Source: Ferrovibrio sp036381655
Lineage (GTDB): Bacteria > Pseudomonadota > Alphaproteobacteria > Ferrovibrionales > Ferrovibrionaceae
DNA: 64,000 bases
Direction: 5' to 3'
Assembly (NCBI RefSeq): GCF_036381655.1
Contig: NZ_DASVCJ010000020.1
Location: forward strand, 29,353 to 93,352
The translations under genes and the position numbers were made by a program. Shown here piece by piece: positions 25,865-35,059 of this stretch (positions are counted from its first letter, which is position 1; the number at the start of each line of letters is the position of its first letter). The notes under the pieces were generated by a model that searched no databases, was not told where the DNA came from, and worked only from the letters and a program-made list of their open reading frames with translations.

Positions 25865-26197
25865 TCAGTCGACGATGAAAAGCTTGGCGCCGGCCGGGCC
25901 GGTGCGCGAGCGGTGCGGCTCGGCATTGTCGGCGACCTGATAGCTCTGGCCGGGCTTGAGCGTGAAAACGCGGCCGTCCTTGAGCTCGGTGACGAGTTCG
26001 CCTTCCAGCACGAAAAGGATATGGCCCTTCTGGCACCAGTGATCGGCCAGATAATGCGGCGAATATTCCACCAGGCGCACGCGGATCGCGTCGAAATTCT
26101 GGGTACGCCACAGCGCCTCGCCGGTCTCGCCGGGATGGCGGGTCGGCGCCACCTTGGACCAGTCGGTGGTGCCAAACGGGATATTGGACATTTGCAT
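25865..26197 (-). CDS. DHCW-motif cupin protein
   Basis: The 110-residue single-domain cupin starts MQMSNIPFGTTDWSKV and carries DHWCQKGHILFVLEGEL near residue 52, with VADNAEPHRS further on. These match a small conserved cupin family named for a DHCW motif. His residues in both blocks could bind a metal. The function of the family is unknown. It is probably cotranscribed with the MFS gene. Confidence 0.85.
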   Translation of the reverse strand: MQMSNIPFGTTDWSKVAPTRHPGETGEALWRTQNFDAIRVRLVEYSPHYLADHWCQKGHILFVLEGELVTELKDGRVFTLKPGQSYQVADNAEPHRSRTGPAGAKLFIVD

Positions 26198-26292
26198 AGG
26201 GCGGACTCCGAAACGGACATCCTGTTCTAGGCCCGCCGGCCGGCCCTGGCCAGCCTTGAATTGTGTCGGGACAATCTTGCGGAAAACCGGCT

Positions 26293-26745
26293 TCAGTGGC
26301 TGCCGATCACCGCGCCGGCGATGGTGACGAGCGCGGCGCCGAGCAGGAGGATGTGCAGCCGGAACATCCGGGTGAAATCCGGCGCGGTGTTGGCGTCATG
26401 GCGGCGGCGGTGCAGAAAGAACGGCTCGACGATGTAGAGCATCACCGCGAAGAGCAGCCACAGCCCGACCATGGCATGCATCCACCAGAAGCCGGGTTCG
26501 CTGAAGCGGTACCACAGCGCGCCATTGCGCAGCATCCACAGGCCGCTCAGGCCGGCGAGGGCGACGGCCCAGCGGGCGATGCGGCTGAACGGGCCTTCGA
26601 TGGCTTCGAACAGGGCGCGCTTCTGCGCCATTGTCGGCTGGCGGCGCGCCAGCGGCAGGCCGATCAGGGTGACGAAGGCCACCCCGCCGATCCAGATCAC
26701 GATCGACAGAACATGCAGGGCACGGGCGATGAGAAGATCGTTCAT
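26293..26745 (-). CDS. CopD-like integral membrane protein
   Basis: The 150-residue protein has four predicted membrane segments (LHVLSIVIWIGGVAFVTLIG, WAVALAGLSGLWML, AMVGLWLLFAVMLYIV, LHILLLGAALVTIAGAVIG). Conserved His residues lie at the membrane edges, as in CopD/DUF2269-type proteins that may bind haem or copper. The ATG at 26745 is preferred to an upstream alternative. It stands alone with no clear functional partner. Confidence 0.75.
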   Translation of the reverse strand: MNDLLIARALHVLSIVIWIGGVAFVTLIGLPLARRQPTMAQKRALFEAIEGPFSRIARWAVALAGLSGLWMLRNGALWYRFSEPGFWWMHAMVGLWLLFAVMLYIVEPFFLHRRRHDANTAPDFTRMFRLHILLLGAALVTIAGAVIGSH

Positions 26746-26817
26746 CGGCGATAGATTAGACGACTCTGCCAAGCCGCAATTTGAGGGAAATCAAGTTGGC
26801 ATTCTTTAGATGCCGGC

Positions 26818-27303
26818 CTAACTACCGGGGACTGGCTGCTTTACGCCGGACGTCGCCGTGGCTTTCCCTGCCGCAACGAGCGCCTTTCGCATGTTTTCGT
26901 CTTCGATAAACTGTTGCATTACGTTCGTCAGGGCGTCTTCCAAGGCGACTTTTGCATTACTGCCTGTCGCCATTTGAATATTCCTGTTCATACCTACGCC
27001 CCTGCAGCCGCGACTATAGATATAAGAGCCGTCGGAGCGGGTTACAGTAAAATTGAAGGCAACCTCAGCAACAGCATCACCGGAGAAGAAGCCGTTTTTA
27101 AAATCATTGCAGAAAGTCTGCAATTCGATCTTAGCCTGCAACCCACCTGGGCCGACTTTAAAACCTAGCGACTCAAGCTCATGCTCGACCGCCTTTTGCA
27201 TCAAGACAACAATGTCATTCTCCGCCTTAATGGGCGCGGTCTCTATGCCATAGCCATTCTTTTTGCTGCTGATTCGGTCTTTATTCGAAGCACGTCCGTC
27301 CAC
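26818..27303 (-). pseudogene. YajG-like lipoprotein gene lacking its 5' end
   Basis: The 161-residue frame, beginning at a GTG with DGRASNKDRISSKKNGYG, resembles the mature part of YajG-family outer-membrane lipoproteins (DGR..., CNDFKNGFFSGDAVAEVAF). There is no signal peptide. An in-frame stop lies only nine bases upstream. In another frame just before it the sequence reads ALISLKACGR, a possible lipobox remnant. The region is visibly AT-richer than its surroundings, suggesting transfer. It may be a truncated gene or a frameshift. Confidence 0.5.
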
Positions 27304-27382
27304 AGGCCTTCAAGCTGATCAACGCGCTGCGCCTGTTTTATTATATAATTCGCTCATCGAGAACAACTCTAAAAAGAATTAA
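27304..27382 (-). promoter_or_regulatory. AT-rich gap with a possible promoter
   Basis: Read on the minus strand this gap contains TATAAT-like sequence (ATTATATAATAA) near 27341-27350 and TTGTTC upstream. It could transcribe the lipoprotein remnant. It is the most AT-rich sequence in the window. Confidence 0.4.
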
Positions 27383-28537
27383 TCACCACCCCATCTGACG
27401 GCTCGCCAGATCCTTCATGATCTCCTCGGTGCCGCCGCCGATCGCATTGACCTTCACCTCTCGGTAGATGCGTTCGGACTTGCAGCCGCGCATGTAGCCG
27501 GCGCCGCCGAGAATCTGCACGGCCTCCGAGGCGCAGAAGGCCAGGGTCTGCGTCGCCTGGTTCTTCAGCATGCACAATTCGGCGATCGGGCTTTCGCCCT
27601 GATCGAGCGCCCAGGCGATGCGTTCCAGCATCGCCTGCGATGCCGCGAGGCGCTGCGCCATGTCGACCAGCTTGTGGCGGATCACCTGATGCCGGATCAG
27701 CGGCTGGCCGAAGGTCTCGCGCAGCTTCGCGTAATCCAGCGCCTCCTCGTAGGCGGTGCGGGCGAAACCGATGGCCGAGGCGGCCAGGCCGAGCCGTTCG
27801 TCGTTGAAGTTGAGCATGATGCCGCGGAAGCCAGCATTCTCCTCGCCGATCAGGTTCTCGGCCGGCACGCGGCAATCGTCGAAATGCAGGCTGGCCGTAT
27901 CGGAGGCCCACCAGCCCATCTTCTTGAGCGGCGTGCGCGAAAAGCCGGGCGTATCGCGCTCGATCAGCAGCAGCGAGATGCCGCCCATGCCGGGCCCGCC
28001 GGTGCGCACCGCCACGGTATAGAAATCGGCGCGCAGGCCGGAGGTGATGAAGGTCTTCTCGCCGCGCACGATATAATGGTCGCCGCCGGCGTCATGTACG
28101 CGTTTCGCCGTGGTCTTCAGATTGGCCACATCCGAGCCGCCGCCCGGCTCGGTGATCGCCAGGGCGGAGATCTTCTCGCCGGCCAGCACCGGGCGCAGCA
28201 CCCTGTCCTTCAGGCGCTCCGAGCCGAGCCTGGCGATCGGCGGCGCGCCGATGGTGTGGCTCATCAGCGAGGCGGCGACGCCGCCGGCGCCCGCCCGCGC
28301 CAGTTCCTGGCTGGCGATGATGGCGTAGAAGCGGTCGGCCGCGATGCCGCCATAGGCTTCCGGGAAGTTCAGCTGCAGCAGCCCGACCGCGGCGGCTTTG
28401 CGGTAAAGCGCGCGCGGAAATTCGCCCGCTTCGTCCCAGGCATCGGCGTAAGGCGCGATCTCCTTCTCCACGAAGCGGCGCAGCTGCGCGCGGAAAGCCT
28501 CGTGTTCGGGCGTGTAATAGGGCGATCTGGCCAGCAT
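27383..28537 (-). CDS. Acyl-CoA dehydrogenase
   Basis: The 384-residue flavoenzyme oxidises acyl-CoA to trans-2-enoyl-CoA. It has the FAD/substrate motif LAITEPGGGSDVANLKTTA near residue 125 and the C-terminal signature QILGGAGYMRGCKSERIYREVKVNAIGGGTEEI, whose GGGTEEI contains the catalytic Glu region. It is the last gene of the carboxylase operon, two bases after the GNAT gene. Its exact substrate is unknown; the setting suggests a branched or terpenoid acyl-CoA. Confidence 0.93.
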   Translation of the reverse strand: MLARSPYYTPEHEAFRAQLRRFVEKEIAPYADAWDEAGEFPRALYRKAAAVGLLQLNFPEAYGGIAADRFYAIIASQELARAGAGGVAASLMSHTIGAPPIARLGSERLKDRVLRPVLAGEKISALAITEPGGGSDVANLKTTAKRVHDAGGDHYIVRGEKTFITSGLRADFYTVAVRTGGPGMGGISLLLIERDTPGFSRTPLKKMGWWASDTASLHFDDCRVPAENLIGEENAGFRGIMLNFNDERLGLAASAIGFARTAYEEALDYAKLRETFGQPLIRHQVIRHKLVDMAQRLAASQAMLERIAWALDQGESPIAELCMLKNQATQTLAFCASEAVQILGGAGYMRGCKSERIYREVKVNAIGGGTEEIMKDLASRQMGW

Positions 28538-28539
28538 GC

Positions 28540-29085
28540 TCAGCCGCCATTATTCGCCTGCGGCGGACGCAGGCGGGCCATGATGACGATGTCGTCGTAA
28601 TGCTGGTCCAGCTTGCGGGCGCGCACGCGCACGCCCTCGGTGACGAAGCCGAACTTGCGATAGAGCGCGATCGCGCCGCTGTTGCTGGCATAGACCTGCA
28701 ATTCGATGCGCTCCAGCCCGATGCGCTGCGCCCAGTCGAAACAGACCTGCAGCATGCGCGTGCCGAGCCCCTTGCCGCGCCAGCTCTCGTCCAGCCCCAT
28801 GCCGAGCTGGCCGGCATGCTGAAAGCCCGGCCGCAGCGGATTGTCCGGCGGCACATGGATGTCGCACCAGCCGATCACGGTGTCGGACGGATCGACCGCG
28901 ACGACGAAGGGCAGGCCGCGCTGCACCATCGCCTTGATGAAGAATTTCGCTTCCGCCGCCGAGGGCGCCTCGGTGAAGGCCAGATACAGCCGCTCGCGCG
29001 CCACCCGATCCAGGCAGGCGCGATAGGACTCGGCATCCGCCTCGCGGATCGGCCTGATCTCGGCGGGCAACGGCTTGCCGTTCAT
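28540..29085 (-). CDS. GNAT-family N-acetyltransferase
   Basis: The 181-residue protein has the GNAT core: an acetyl-CoA loop in MGLDESWRGKGLGTRML (Q/RxxGxG/A) near residue 95 and the NSGAIALYRKFGF element near 135. It overlaps the carboxylase alpha stop by four bases, so it is translated with it. Its substrate is unknown, and its presence in an acyl-CoA operon is unusual. Confidence 0.9.
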   Translation of the reverse strand: MNGKPLPAEIRPIREADAESYRACLDRVARERLYLAFTEAPSAAEAKFFIKAMVQRGLPFVVAVDPSDTVIGWCDIHVPPDNPLRPGFQHAGQLGMGLDESWRGKGLGTRMLQVCFDWAQRIGLERIELQVYASNSGAIALYRKFGFVTEGVRVRARKLDQHYDDIVIMARLRPPQANNGG

Positions 29086-31061
29086 CCTCGTTCCGCCTCC
29101 AGCGGCTGCAGCGCCGCCAGCAACTGCCTGCTGGCGACCTGCTCGCCGACCTTGACCGGCAGCGCCTCGACCAGCGCATCGGCCCGCGCGACCATTTCAT
29201 GCTGCATCTTCATCGCCTCCAGCACGACCAGACGCTGGCCCTTCTTCACCCGTTCGCCCGCCGCCGCCAGCACGGCGACGATCCTGCCGCTCATCGGCGC
29301 GCGCAATTCCCGCTCGGCTGCGGCCTCCGCCTGGCCGGAGGGCCGATAGAGGATATCGCGGCAGGAGAAATCGGCGCCGGCGCAGGCGACATGCAATCTA
29401 CCATCGGCGAAGACGAAAGCGAGATCGCTTTCGGCGCCATGCGCCGCCACGCGCAGACGGCCATTCCCGCGCGCCAGGATGCGCAGGTCGAGATCGTCGA
29501 TGCGGTAGCGGCCTGGGTAGCGATCTGGGCCGAGTACGGCGACCTGCTTCCTGCTCGTGCCGCCGGCATGCTCGAGCAGGACCGGCCAGGCCAGGCTGCC
29601 GCTGGAGCACCAGGCGCGGGCCGGATCATGGCCGTTCGCCGCCGCATCCGCCTCGAAAAGCAGGATGGCCGCCGCGGCCAGCAGCAGATCGCCGGGCTCA
29701 GCCGCTCGCACGGCGGCGAAACGGTCGGCGATGAAATGCGTCGTCGTCTTGCCGGCGGCGACATCCGGATGCGACAGCAGGTCGATCAGGAAGCCGCGAT
29801 TGGTGGCAAGCCCCAGCGCCACCGTCCGCTCCAGCGCGCGCAGCAGCCGGCGCCGGGCTTCCTCGCGGCTGGCGCCATGCGCGACGATCTTGGCGATCAT
29901 CGGATCGTAATGCGGCGTGATCTCCTGCCCGGCCGCCAGGCCATGATCGACGCGGATGCCCGCGCCCTCGGGCGGCTGCCAGGCGGCGAGCTTTCCCGCC
30001 TGCGGCAGGAAATTCTCATGCGGCGCCTCGGCATAGAGCCGCGCCTCGATGGCATGGCCGGCGAAGGCGACATCCTGCTGGCGGAGCGGCAGAACCTCGC
30101 CCGCCGCCACCCTGATCTGCCAGGCGACGAGATCGAGGCCGGTGACGGCTTCGGTCACCGGATGCTCGACCTGCAGCCGCGTATTCATCTCGAGGAAATG
30201 GAAATCCCGGCCATTCGCATCGAGCAGGAATTCCACCGTGCCGGCGCCGGCATAGCCGATGGCCCGGGCCGCCGCGACGGCCGCCGCGCCCATTTCCGCG
30301 CGCAAGCGCGCATCGACGGCGGGCGATGGCGCCTCCTCGATCACCTTCTGATGCCGGCGCTGCAGCGAGCAGTCGCGCTCGCCGAGATGGATGACGTTGC
30401 CATGGCTGTCGGCGAAGACCTGGATCTCGATATGGCGACCGGCGGCGACGGCCTTCTCCAGGATCAGCTCGCCCGAGCCGAAGGCGGCCGCGGCCTCGGC
30501 GCGCGCCGCCTGGATGGCGCCCGGAAGATCGGCGGGATCGCGCACCAGCCGCATGCCGCGCCCGCCGCCGCCGGCCGCCGCCTTGACCATCAGCGGCAGG
30601 CCGATCCTTGCGGCGGCCTCCAAGAGTGCCGCGTCGGATTGATCCTCGCCCTGATAGCCCGGCAGGCAGGGCAGGCCGGCCTCGATCATGCGCCGTTTCG
30701 CGGCGGCCTTGTTGCCCATCGCCGCGATCGCCGGCGCCGGCGGGCCGATGAAGACGAGGCCGGCATCGGCGCAGGCCTGCGCGAAATCCGCGTTTTCCGA
30801 TAGAAAGCCATAGCCCGGATGCACCGCCTGGGCGCCGGTGTCCTTCGCCGCGTTCAGGATCGCGTCCATGCTGAGATAGCTCTGCTTCGCCTCGGCCGGG
30901 CCGATGCAGATCGCCTTGTCTGCCTGCAGCACATGCGGCGCGCCGGCATCGGCTTCGGAATAGACCGCCACACTGCGATAGCCCAGCGCGCGCGCCGAGC
31001 GGATGATGCGGCAGGCGATCTCGCCGCGATTGGCGACCAGAATGTCGGTGAAGCCCGACAT
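29082..31061 (-). CDS. Acyl-CoA carboxylase alpha subunit (biotin carboxylase plus BCCP)
   Basis: The 659-residue protein has a biotin carboxylase domain (about 1-450) starting DILVANRGEIACRI, with the ATP-grasp loop GGGGRGMR. A C-terminal biotinyl domain has the lysine in EAMKMQHEM near residue 625. It uses ATP and bicarbonate to carboxylate biotin for transfer by the beta subunit. The pair could act on methylcrotonyl-CoA (Liu) or geranyl-CoA (AtuF). The gene order with an AtuD-like dehydrogenase favours the latter, but this is inference. ATG 31061 is preferred to a longer start. Confidence 0.92.
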   Translation of the reverse strand: MSGFTDILVANRGEIACRIIRSARALGYRSVAVYSEADAGAPHVLQADKAICIGPAEAKQSYLSMDAILNAAKDTGAQAVHPGYGFLSENADFAQACADAGLVFIGPPAPAIAAMGNKAAAKRRMIEAGLPCLPGYQGEDQSDAALLEAAARIGLPLMVKAAAGGGGRGMRLVRDPADLPGAIQAARAEAAAAFGSGELILEKAVAAGRHIEIQVFADSHGNVIHLGERDCSLQRRHQKVIEEAPSPAVDARLRAEMGAAAVAAARAIGYAGAGTVEFLLDANGRDFHFLEMNTRLQVEHPVTEAVTGLDLVAWQIRVAAGEVLPLRQQDVAFAGHAIEARLYAEAPHENFLPQAGKLAAWQPPEGAGIRVDHGLAAGQEITPHYDPMIAKIVAHGASREEARRRLLRALERTVALGLATNRGFLIDLLSHPDVAAGKTTTHFIADRFAAVRAAEPGDLLLAAAAILLFEADAAANGHDPARAWCSSGSLAWPVLLEHAGGTSRKQVAVLGPDRYPGRYRIDDLDLRILARGNGRLRVAAHGAESDLAFVFADGRLHVACAGADFSCRDILYRPSGQAEAAAERELRAPMSGRIVAVLAAAGERVKKGQRLVVLEAMKMQHEMVARADALVEALPVKVGEQVASRQLLAALQPLEAERG

Positions 31062-31197
31062 TATTCCACCGCCCCGCAAGCGTCATGGCCGGACGTGTTC
31101 CGGCCATCCACGCATCTGCCGCAAACGTTCGAAAGAAAGGCGCGGCCGCCCGGGATCAGCCCGGGCATGACAACTTTCTTTTCAACCATCGTCATCT

Positions 31198-32355
31198 TCA
31201 CTTCCGCTTGCCCGGCAGGATGCCCATATGCTTGGCGATGATCCCGAGCATGATCTCGTCGGCGCCGCCGCCGATGGAGGCCAGCCGGCTGTCGCGATAG
31301 GCGCGGCTGATCGGGGTTTCGTTCATGAAGCCCATGCCGCCGAAATATTGCAGGCAGGCATCGGTGATCTCGCGGCCGAGCCGGCCGGCCTTCAGCTTGG
31401 CCATCGAGGCGAGCATGGTGACGTCCTCGCCCTTCAGCATCAGATCGGCGGCGCGGTAGCTCAGCGCCCGCAGCAGCTCGATCTCGGTCTTCAGTTCCGC
31501 CAGGCGGAAATGCACGACCTGATTGTCGAGGATCGCCTGGCCGAAAGCCTGGCGCTGGCGGGTATAGTCGATCGTCTGCTCGATATGGCGTTCCATCGCC
31601 GCCAGGCTGGACAGGGCCGCCCACAGCCTTTCCTCCTGGAACTGCATCATCTGATACATGAAGCCATGGCCTTCCTGGCCGATACGGAAGCGCTGCGGCA
31701 CGCGCACGTCGTCGAAGAAGATCTGCGCCGTGTCGGAGCTGCGCATGCCGAGCTTGTCGAGCTTGCGCGCGATCTGCACCCCCTTGGTCTTCATCGGCAG
31801 GCAGATCAGCGACTTGTTCTGATGCACCGGGCCCTCGCCGGTATTGGCCAGCAGGCACATCCAATCGGCCTGCGTGCCGTTGGTGGTCCACATCTTGCCG
31901 CCGTTGATGACGTAATCGTCGCCGTCCTTGCGCGCCGTCGTCTTGATGCTGGCCACGTCCGAACCGGCGCCGACTTCCGACACCCCGAGACAGGCCACCC
32001 TGTCGCCGCTGATGCTGGGGACGAGGAACTCCTTGCGCAGTTCGTCCGAGCCGAACCTGGCCAGCGCCGGCGTCGCCATGTCGGTCTGCACGCCGATCGC
32101 CATCGGCACGCCGCCGCACTGGATCTGCCCCAGCGCCTCGATCATCACCATCTGATAGGAGTAATCGAGACCGAGGCCGCCATACTCGACCGGCTTGTTG
32201 ATGCCGAGCATGCCCAGATCGCCCAGCTTCTTGAACAGCGCATGCGCCGGAAAGATGCCCGCGCGCTCCCACTCCTCGACATGCGGGTTGATCTCTGTGT
32301 CGATGAAGCGGATCAGGTTGCGCCGGATCGCCTCATGCTCCTGGGTGAACTCCAT
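31198..32355 (-). CDS. Acyl-CoA dehydrogenase (AtuD-like)
   Basis: The 385-residue enzyme has the family motifs CLGVSEVGAGSDVASIKTTA near residue 125 and YFGGMGFMNETPISRAYRDSRLASIGGGADEIM at the end. EINPHVEEWERAGIFPAHALF and GVPMAIGVQTDMATPALARFG resemble citronellyl-CoA dehydrogenases of the acyclic terpene pathway. It lies between the carboxylase subunit genes. It would introduce the double bond that precedes carboxylation. Confidence 0.9.
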   Translation of the reverse strand: MEFTQEHEAIRRNLIRFIDTEINPHVEEWERAGIFPAHALFKKLGDLGMLGINKPVEYGGLGLDYSYQMVMIEALGQIQCGGVPMAIGVQTDMATPALARFGSDELRKEFLVPSISGDRVACLGVSEVGAGSDVASIKTTARKDGDDYVINGGKMWTTNGTQADWMCLLANTGEGPVHQNKSLICLPMKTKGVQIARKLDKLGMRSSDTAQIFFDDVRVPQRFRIGQEGHGFMYQMMQFQEERLWAALSSLAAMERHIEQTIDYTRQRQAFGQAILDNQVVHFRLAELKTEIELLRALSYRAADLMLKGEDVTMLASMAKLKAGRLGREITDACLQYFGGMGFMNETPISRAYRDSRLASIGGGADEIMLGIIAKHMGILPGKRK

Positions 32356-32454
32356 GACGCATCCTCCTCCACGCCGAACCGCCGGTTACGCCTTCTGTCA
32401 TGGCCGGGCGCGGCCCGGCCGGCTACGTCCTGAACCGGCCATGTCCTGGACCGG

Positions 32455-34074
32455 TCACACCCTTGCAATCCCGAACGCGTTGCGTTTCGTCGCGCGCGCA
32501 TCGGCCTCGCGGCAGATATCCAGGCAGAAGCCGAGCACGCGGCGCGAATCGCGCGGATCGATCAGTCCGTCGTCCCAGAGCCGCGCGGTGGCGAACAGCG
32601 CCGTGCTTTCGGCTTCCATCTTCTTCACCACCTGCGCCTTCATCTTTTCCAGCGCCGCCATGTCGGGCTCGGCGCCGGCTCGGCGGAACTTCTCCTCGGC
32701 GACGATGGCCAGCACGCCGGCGGCCTGTTCCGGGCCCATCACGGCGATGCGGTTGTTCGGCCAGGCGAAGATGAAGCGCGGATCATAGGCGCGGCCGCAC
32801 ATGCCGTAATTGCCGGCCCCGAAGCTGGCGCCGATATGCAGGGTCAGTTTCGGCACGCGCGCATTGGTCACCGCCTGGATCATCTTCGAGCCATGCTTGA
32901 CGATGCCGCCGCGTTCCGCCTCCCTGCCCACCATGTAGCCGGTGGTGTTCTGCAGGAAGACCAGCGGCATGTCGGCCTGATCGCAAAGCTGGATGAACTG
33001 CGCGGCCTTGGCGGCGCCTTCGGTATCGATCGGCCCGTTATTGCCGATCAGCCCGACCGCCTCGCCTTCGATCGAGGCCTGGCCGCAGACGGTATGGCCG
33101 CCATAGCCGGGCTTGAAATCGACGAAGTCGCTGTCGTCGACCAGCCGCGCGATCACCTCGCGCACGTCGTAGGGCTTGCGGTAATCGATGGGCACGATGC
33201 CGCAAAGCTCGTCGATGTCGTAGCGCGGCGGCCGGCTCGCCTTCTTGCGCAACTGCGGCCCGCGCTCGTTCCAGGGCAGCTTGGCGCAGATCTCGCGCAC
33301 GATGCGCAGGGCATCGGCATCGTCCGCGGCGAGATATTCGGCAACGCCGGAGACCTGCGCATGCATCTCGGCGCCGCCAAGCTCTTCATCGGTGGCGATC
33401 TCGCCGGTGGCGGATCTGAGCAGCGGCGGCCCGGCAAGGAAGATCTTGGCGCGGCCCTTCACCACGACGACGTAATCGCTCATCCCCGGCACGTAGGCGC
33501 CGCCCGCCGTGCTGGAGCCATGCACCACGGTGATCTGCGGGATGCCGGCAGCCGACAGCCGCGCCTGGTTGGCGAAGCCCTTGCCGCCCTCGACGAAGAT
33601 TTCGGCCTGGTAATTCAGATTGGCGCCGCCGGATTCGACCAGGTTCACCACCGGCAGCTTGTTCTGCAGCGCGATCTCCTGCGCGCGCAGGCTCTTGCGC
33701 AGACCCATCGGCGCGATCGTGCCGCCCTTGATGCCGGAATCGGATGCCGCGATCATGCAGCGGATGCCGGCGACGTAGCCGATGCCGGCGATGGAGCCGC
33801 CGCCCATGATGTTCTCGGCGCCGTCGTCGTCGTGCATCCTGTAGCCGGCCAGCGTGGCGATCTCCAGGAAGGGCGCGCCGCGGTCCAGCAGATGCGCGAT
33901 GCGGTCGCGCGGCGAAAGCTGGCCGCGTTTCTCGAAGACCGGCCGGCGCGCATTGGAGGTATCGCGCACGCGCCGCTCCAGGGCGCGGAAGCCCTCGATC
34001 AGCGCCAGCATCTCGGCGCGGTTCCGCCGGAAGCTTTCCGAGGCGGGGTCGATCTGCGTCTGCAGGACCGCCAT
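32455..34074 (-). CDS. Acyl-CoA carboxylase beta subunit (carboxyltransferase)
   Basis: The 539-residue protein has two crotonase-like carboxyltransferase halves. Key stretches are GGGSIAGIGYVAGIRCM, ESGGANLNYQAEIF, HGSSTAGGAYVPGMSDY, FLQNTTGYMVGREAE and GASFGAGNYGMCGRAYDPRF. This is the MccB/AtuC group, which carboxylates 3-methylcrotonyl-CoA or geranyl-CoA. Sequence alone does not settle the choice; a residue in the acyl pocket distinguishes them. The gene lies three bases downstream of the SDR gene's stop. Confidence 0.92.
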   Translation of the reverse strand: MAVLQTQIDPASESFRRNRAEMLALIEGFRALERRVRDTSNARRPVFEKRGQLSPRDRIAHLLDRGAPFLEIATLAGYRMHDDDGAENIMGGGSIAGIGYVAGIRCMIAASDSGIKGGTIAPMGLRKSLRAQEIALQNKLPVVNLVESGGANLNYQAEIFVEGGKGFANQARLSAAGIPQITVVHGSSTAGGAYVPGMSDYVVVVKGRAKIFLAGPPLLRSATGEIATDEELGGAEMHAQVSGVAEYLAADDADALRIVREICAKLPWNERGPQLRKKASRPPRYDIDELCGIVPIDYRKPYDVREVIARLVDDSDFVDFKPGYGGHTVCGQASIEGEAVGLIGNNGPIDTEGAAKAAQFIQLCDQADMPLVFLQNTTGYMVGREAERGGIVKHGSKMIQAVTNARVPKLTLHIGASFGAGNYGMCGRAYDPRFIFAWPNNRIAVMGPEQAAGVLAIVAEEKFRRAGAEPDMAALEKMKAQVVKKMEAESTALFATARLWDDGLIDPRDSRRVLGFCLDICREADARATKRNAFGIARV

Positions 34075-34077
34075 CGC

Positions 34078-34983
34078 CTATTCCTCCCGCAGCACGTTCG
34101 GCGTCGTCGCGCGATGAAAGCCGTTCCAGGGCTGCGATCGGTCGTGCTTGGGCAATTCGTAATTGCGCCGCGCATTCGGCACCGCGCCGTCGACGCGGAG
34201 GCAGTCGCCGGTGATGAAGGCCGCGGCCGGCGAGAGCAGAAAGACGATGGCGGCCGAGACTTCCGATTCGGTGCCGAGCCGCTGCAGCGGCACTTCGCGT
34301 TTCATGCCGCGGATGACCGGCGTCATCCAATCGGGATAGGTGTCGATGCCGCTCGATGCGATCCAGCCCGGCGCCACGGCGTTGACGCGCACGCCGCTCG
34401 GCGCCCATTCCACCGCCGCCGTTTCGGTGAAGTTGACCATGCCGGCGCGCGCCGCGCCGGAATGGCCCATATTCGGCATGCCGCCCCACATATCGGCGAC
34501 GATGTTGACGATGGCGCCGCCGTGATCGGCCATCCATTGCGTGTAGCATTCGCGCGCCATCAGGAAGCCGCCGGTGAGGTTGTTGCGCACCACGGCGTCC
34601 CAGCCCTTCTGGCTGATCTGGCTGAGCGGCGCCGGGAACTGCCCGCCGGCATTGTTCACCAGGCCGTCGATGCGGCCGAAGCGCTTGACGATCGCGGCGA
34701 CGGCGGCGCGCACCGCTTCCTCTTCGCGGATATCGCAGGCGAAGACATCGACATCGGCACGGGCGTTGTCCGCGCGCAGTTCGGCGGCGACGGCATCGAG
34801 CTTTTCCTTCTTGCGGCCGATCAGCGCGAGCCGGGCGCCGAGATGGCAGAGTTCGTGCGCCGTGCAGCGCCCGATGCCGGAGCCGCCGCCGGTCACGATC
34901 ATCACCTGGCCGGCGAACAGGCCGTCGCGGAAAACCGAGCGGAACGATCCGCCATCGCTCTTGCTCGTCGGAGCGGCATCCAT
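34078..34983 (-). CDS. SDR-family oxidoreductase (AtuB/AtuG-like)
   Basis: The roughly 301-residue protein has a TGGGSGIGR cofactor loop near residue 30 and NNAGG near 105. An AA-rich region (SGAARAGMVNFTETAAVEW) replaces the usual YxxxK: the expected Tyr is absent from HSGAARAGM, so the classical catalytic pair is not intact. It starts RSVFRDGLFAGQ, typical of SDRs in terpene and branched acyl-CoA clusters. It is the first gene of the operon. ATG 34983 has GGGAG upstream. Confidence 0.88.
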   Translation of the reverse strand: MDAAPTSKSDGGSFRSVFRDGLFAGQVMIVTGGGSGIGRCTAHELCHLGARLALIGRKKEKLDAVAAELRADNARADVDVFACDIREEEAVRAAVAAIVKRFGRIDGLVNNAGGQFPAPLSQISQKGWDAVVRNNLTGGFLMARECYTQWMADHGGAIVNIVADMWGGMPNMGHSGAARAGMVNFTETAAVEWAPSGVRVNAVAPGWIASSGIDTYPDWMTPVIRGMKREVPLQRLGTESEVSAAIVFLLSPAAAFITGDCLRVDGAVPNARRNYELPKHDRSQPWNGFHRATTPNVLREE

Positions 34984-35059
34984 CGCGGCGTTTCTCCCTC
35001 GCAGCTTTATACTGCGTCGCATGGTCTTATGTGGTTTTTATGCGCTGCAGCGACGCTAC

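Noticed and set aside
24623..26111. A 536-residue frame opposite in phase to the MFS and cupin genes
   Set aside because: It is an Arg/Ala-rich shadow; the MFS and cupin frames have clear family motifs.
34984..35022. Longer start of the SDR gene at 35022
   Set aside because: The extra residues are Arg-rich and lack a ribosome site, whereas 34983 has one.
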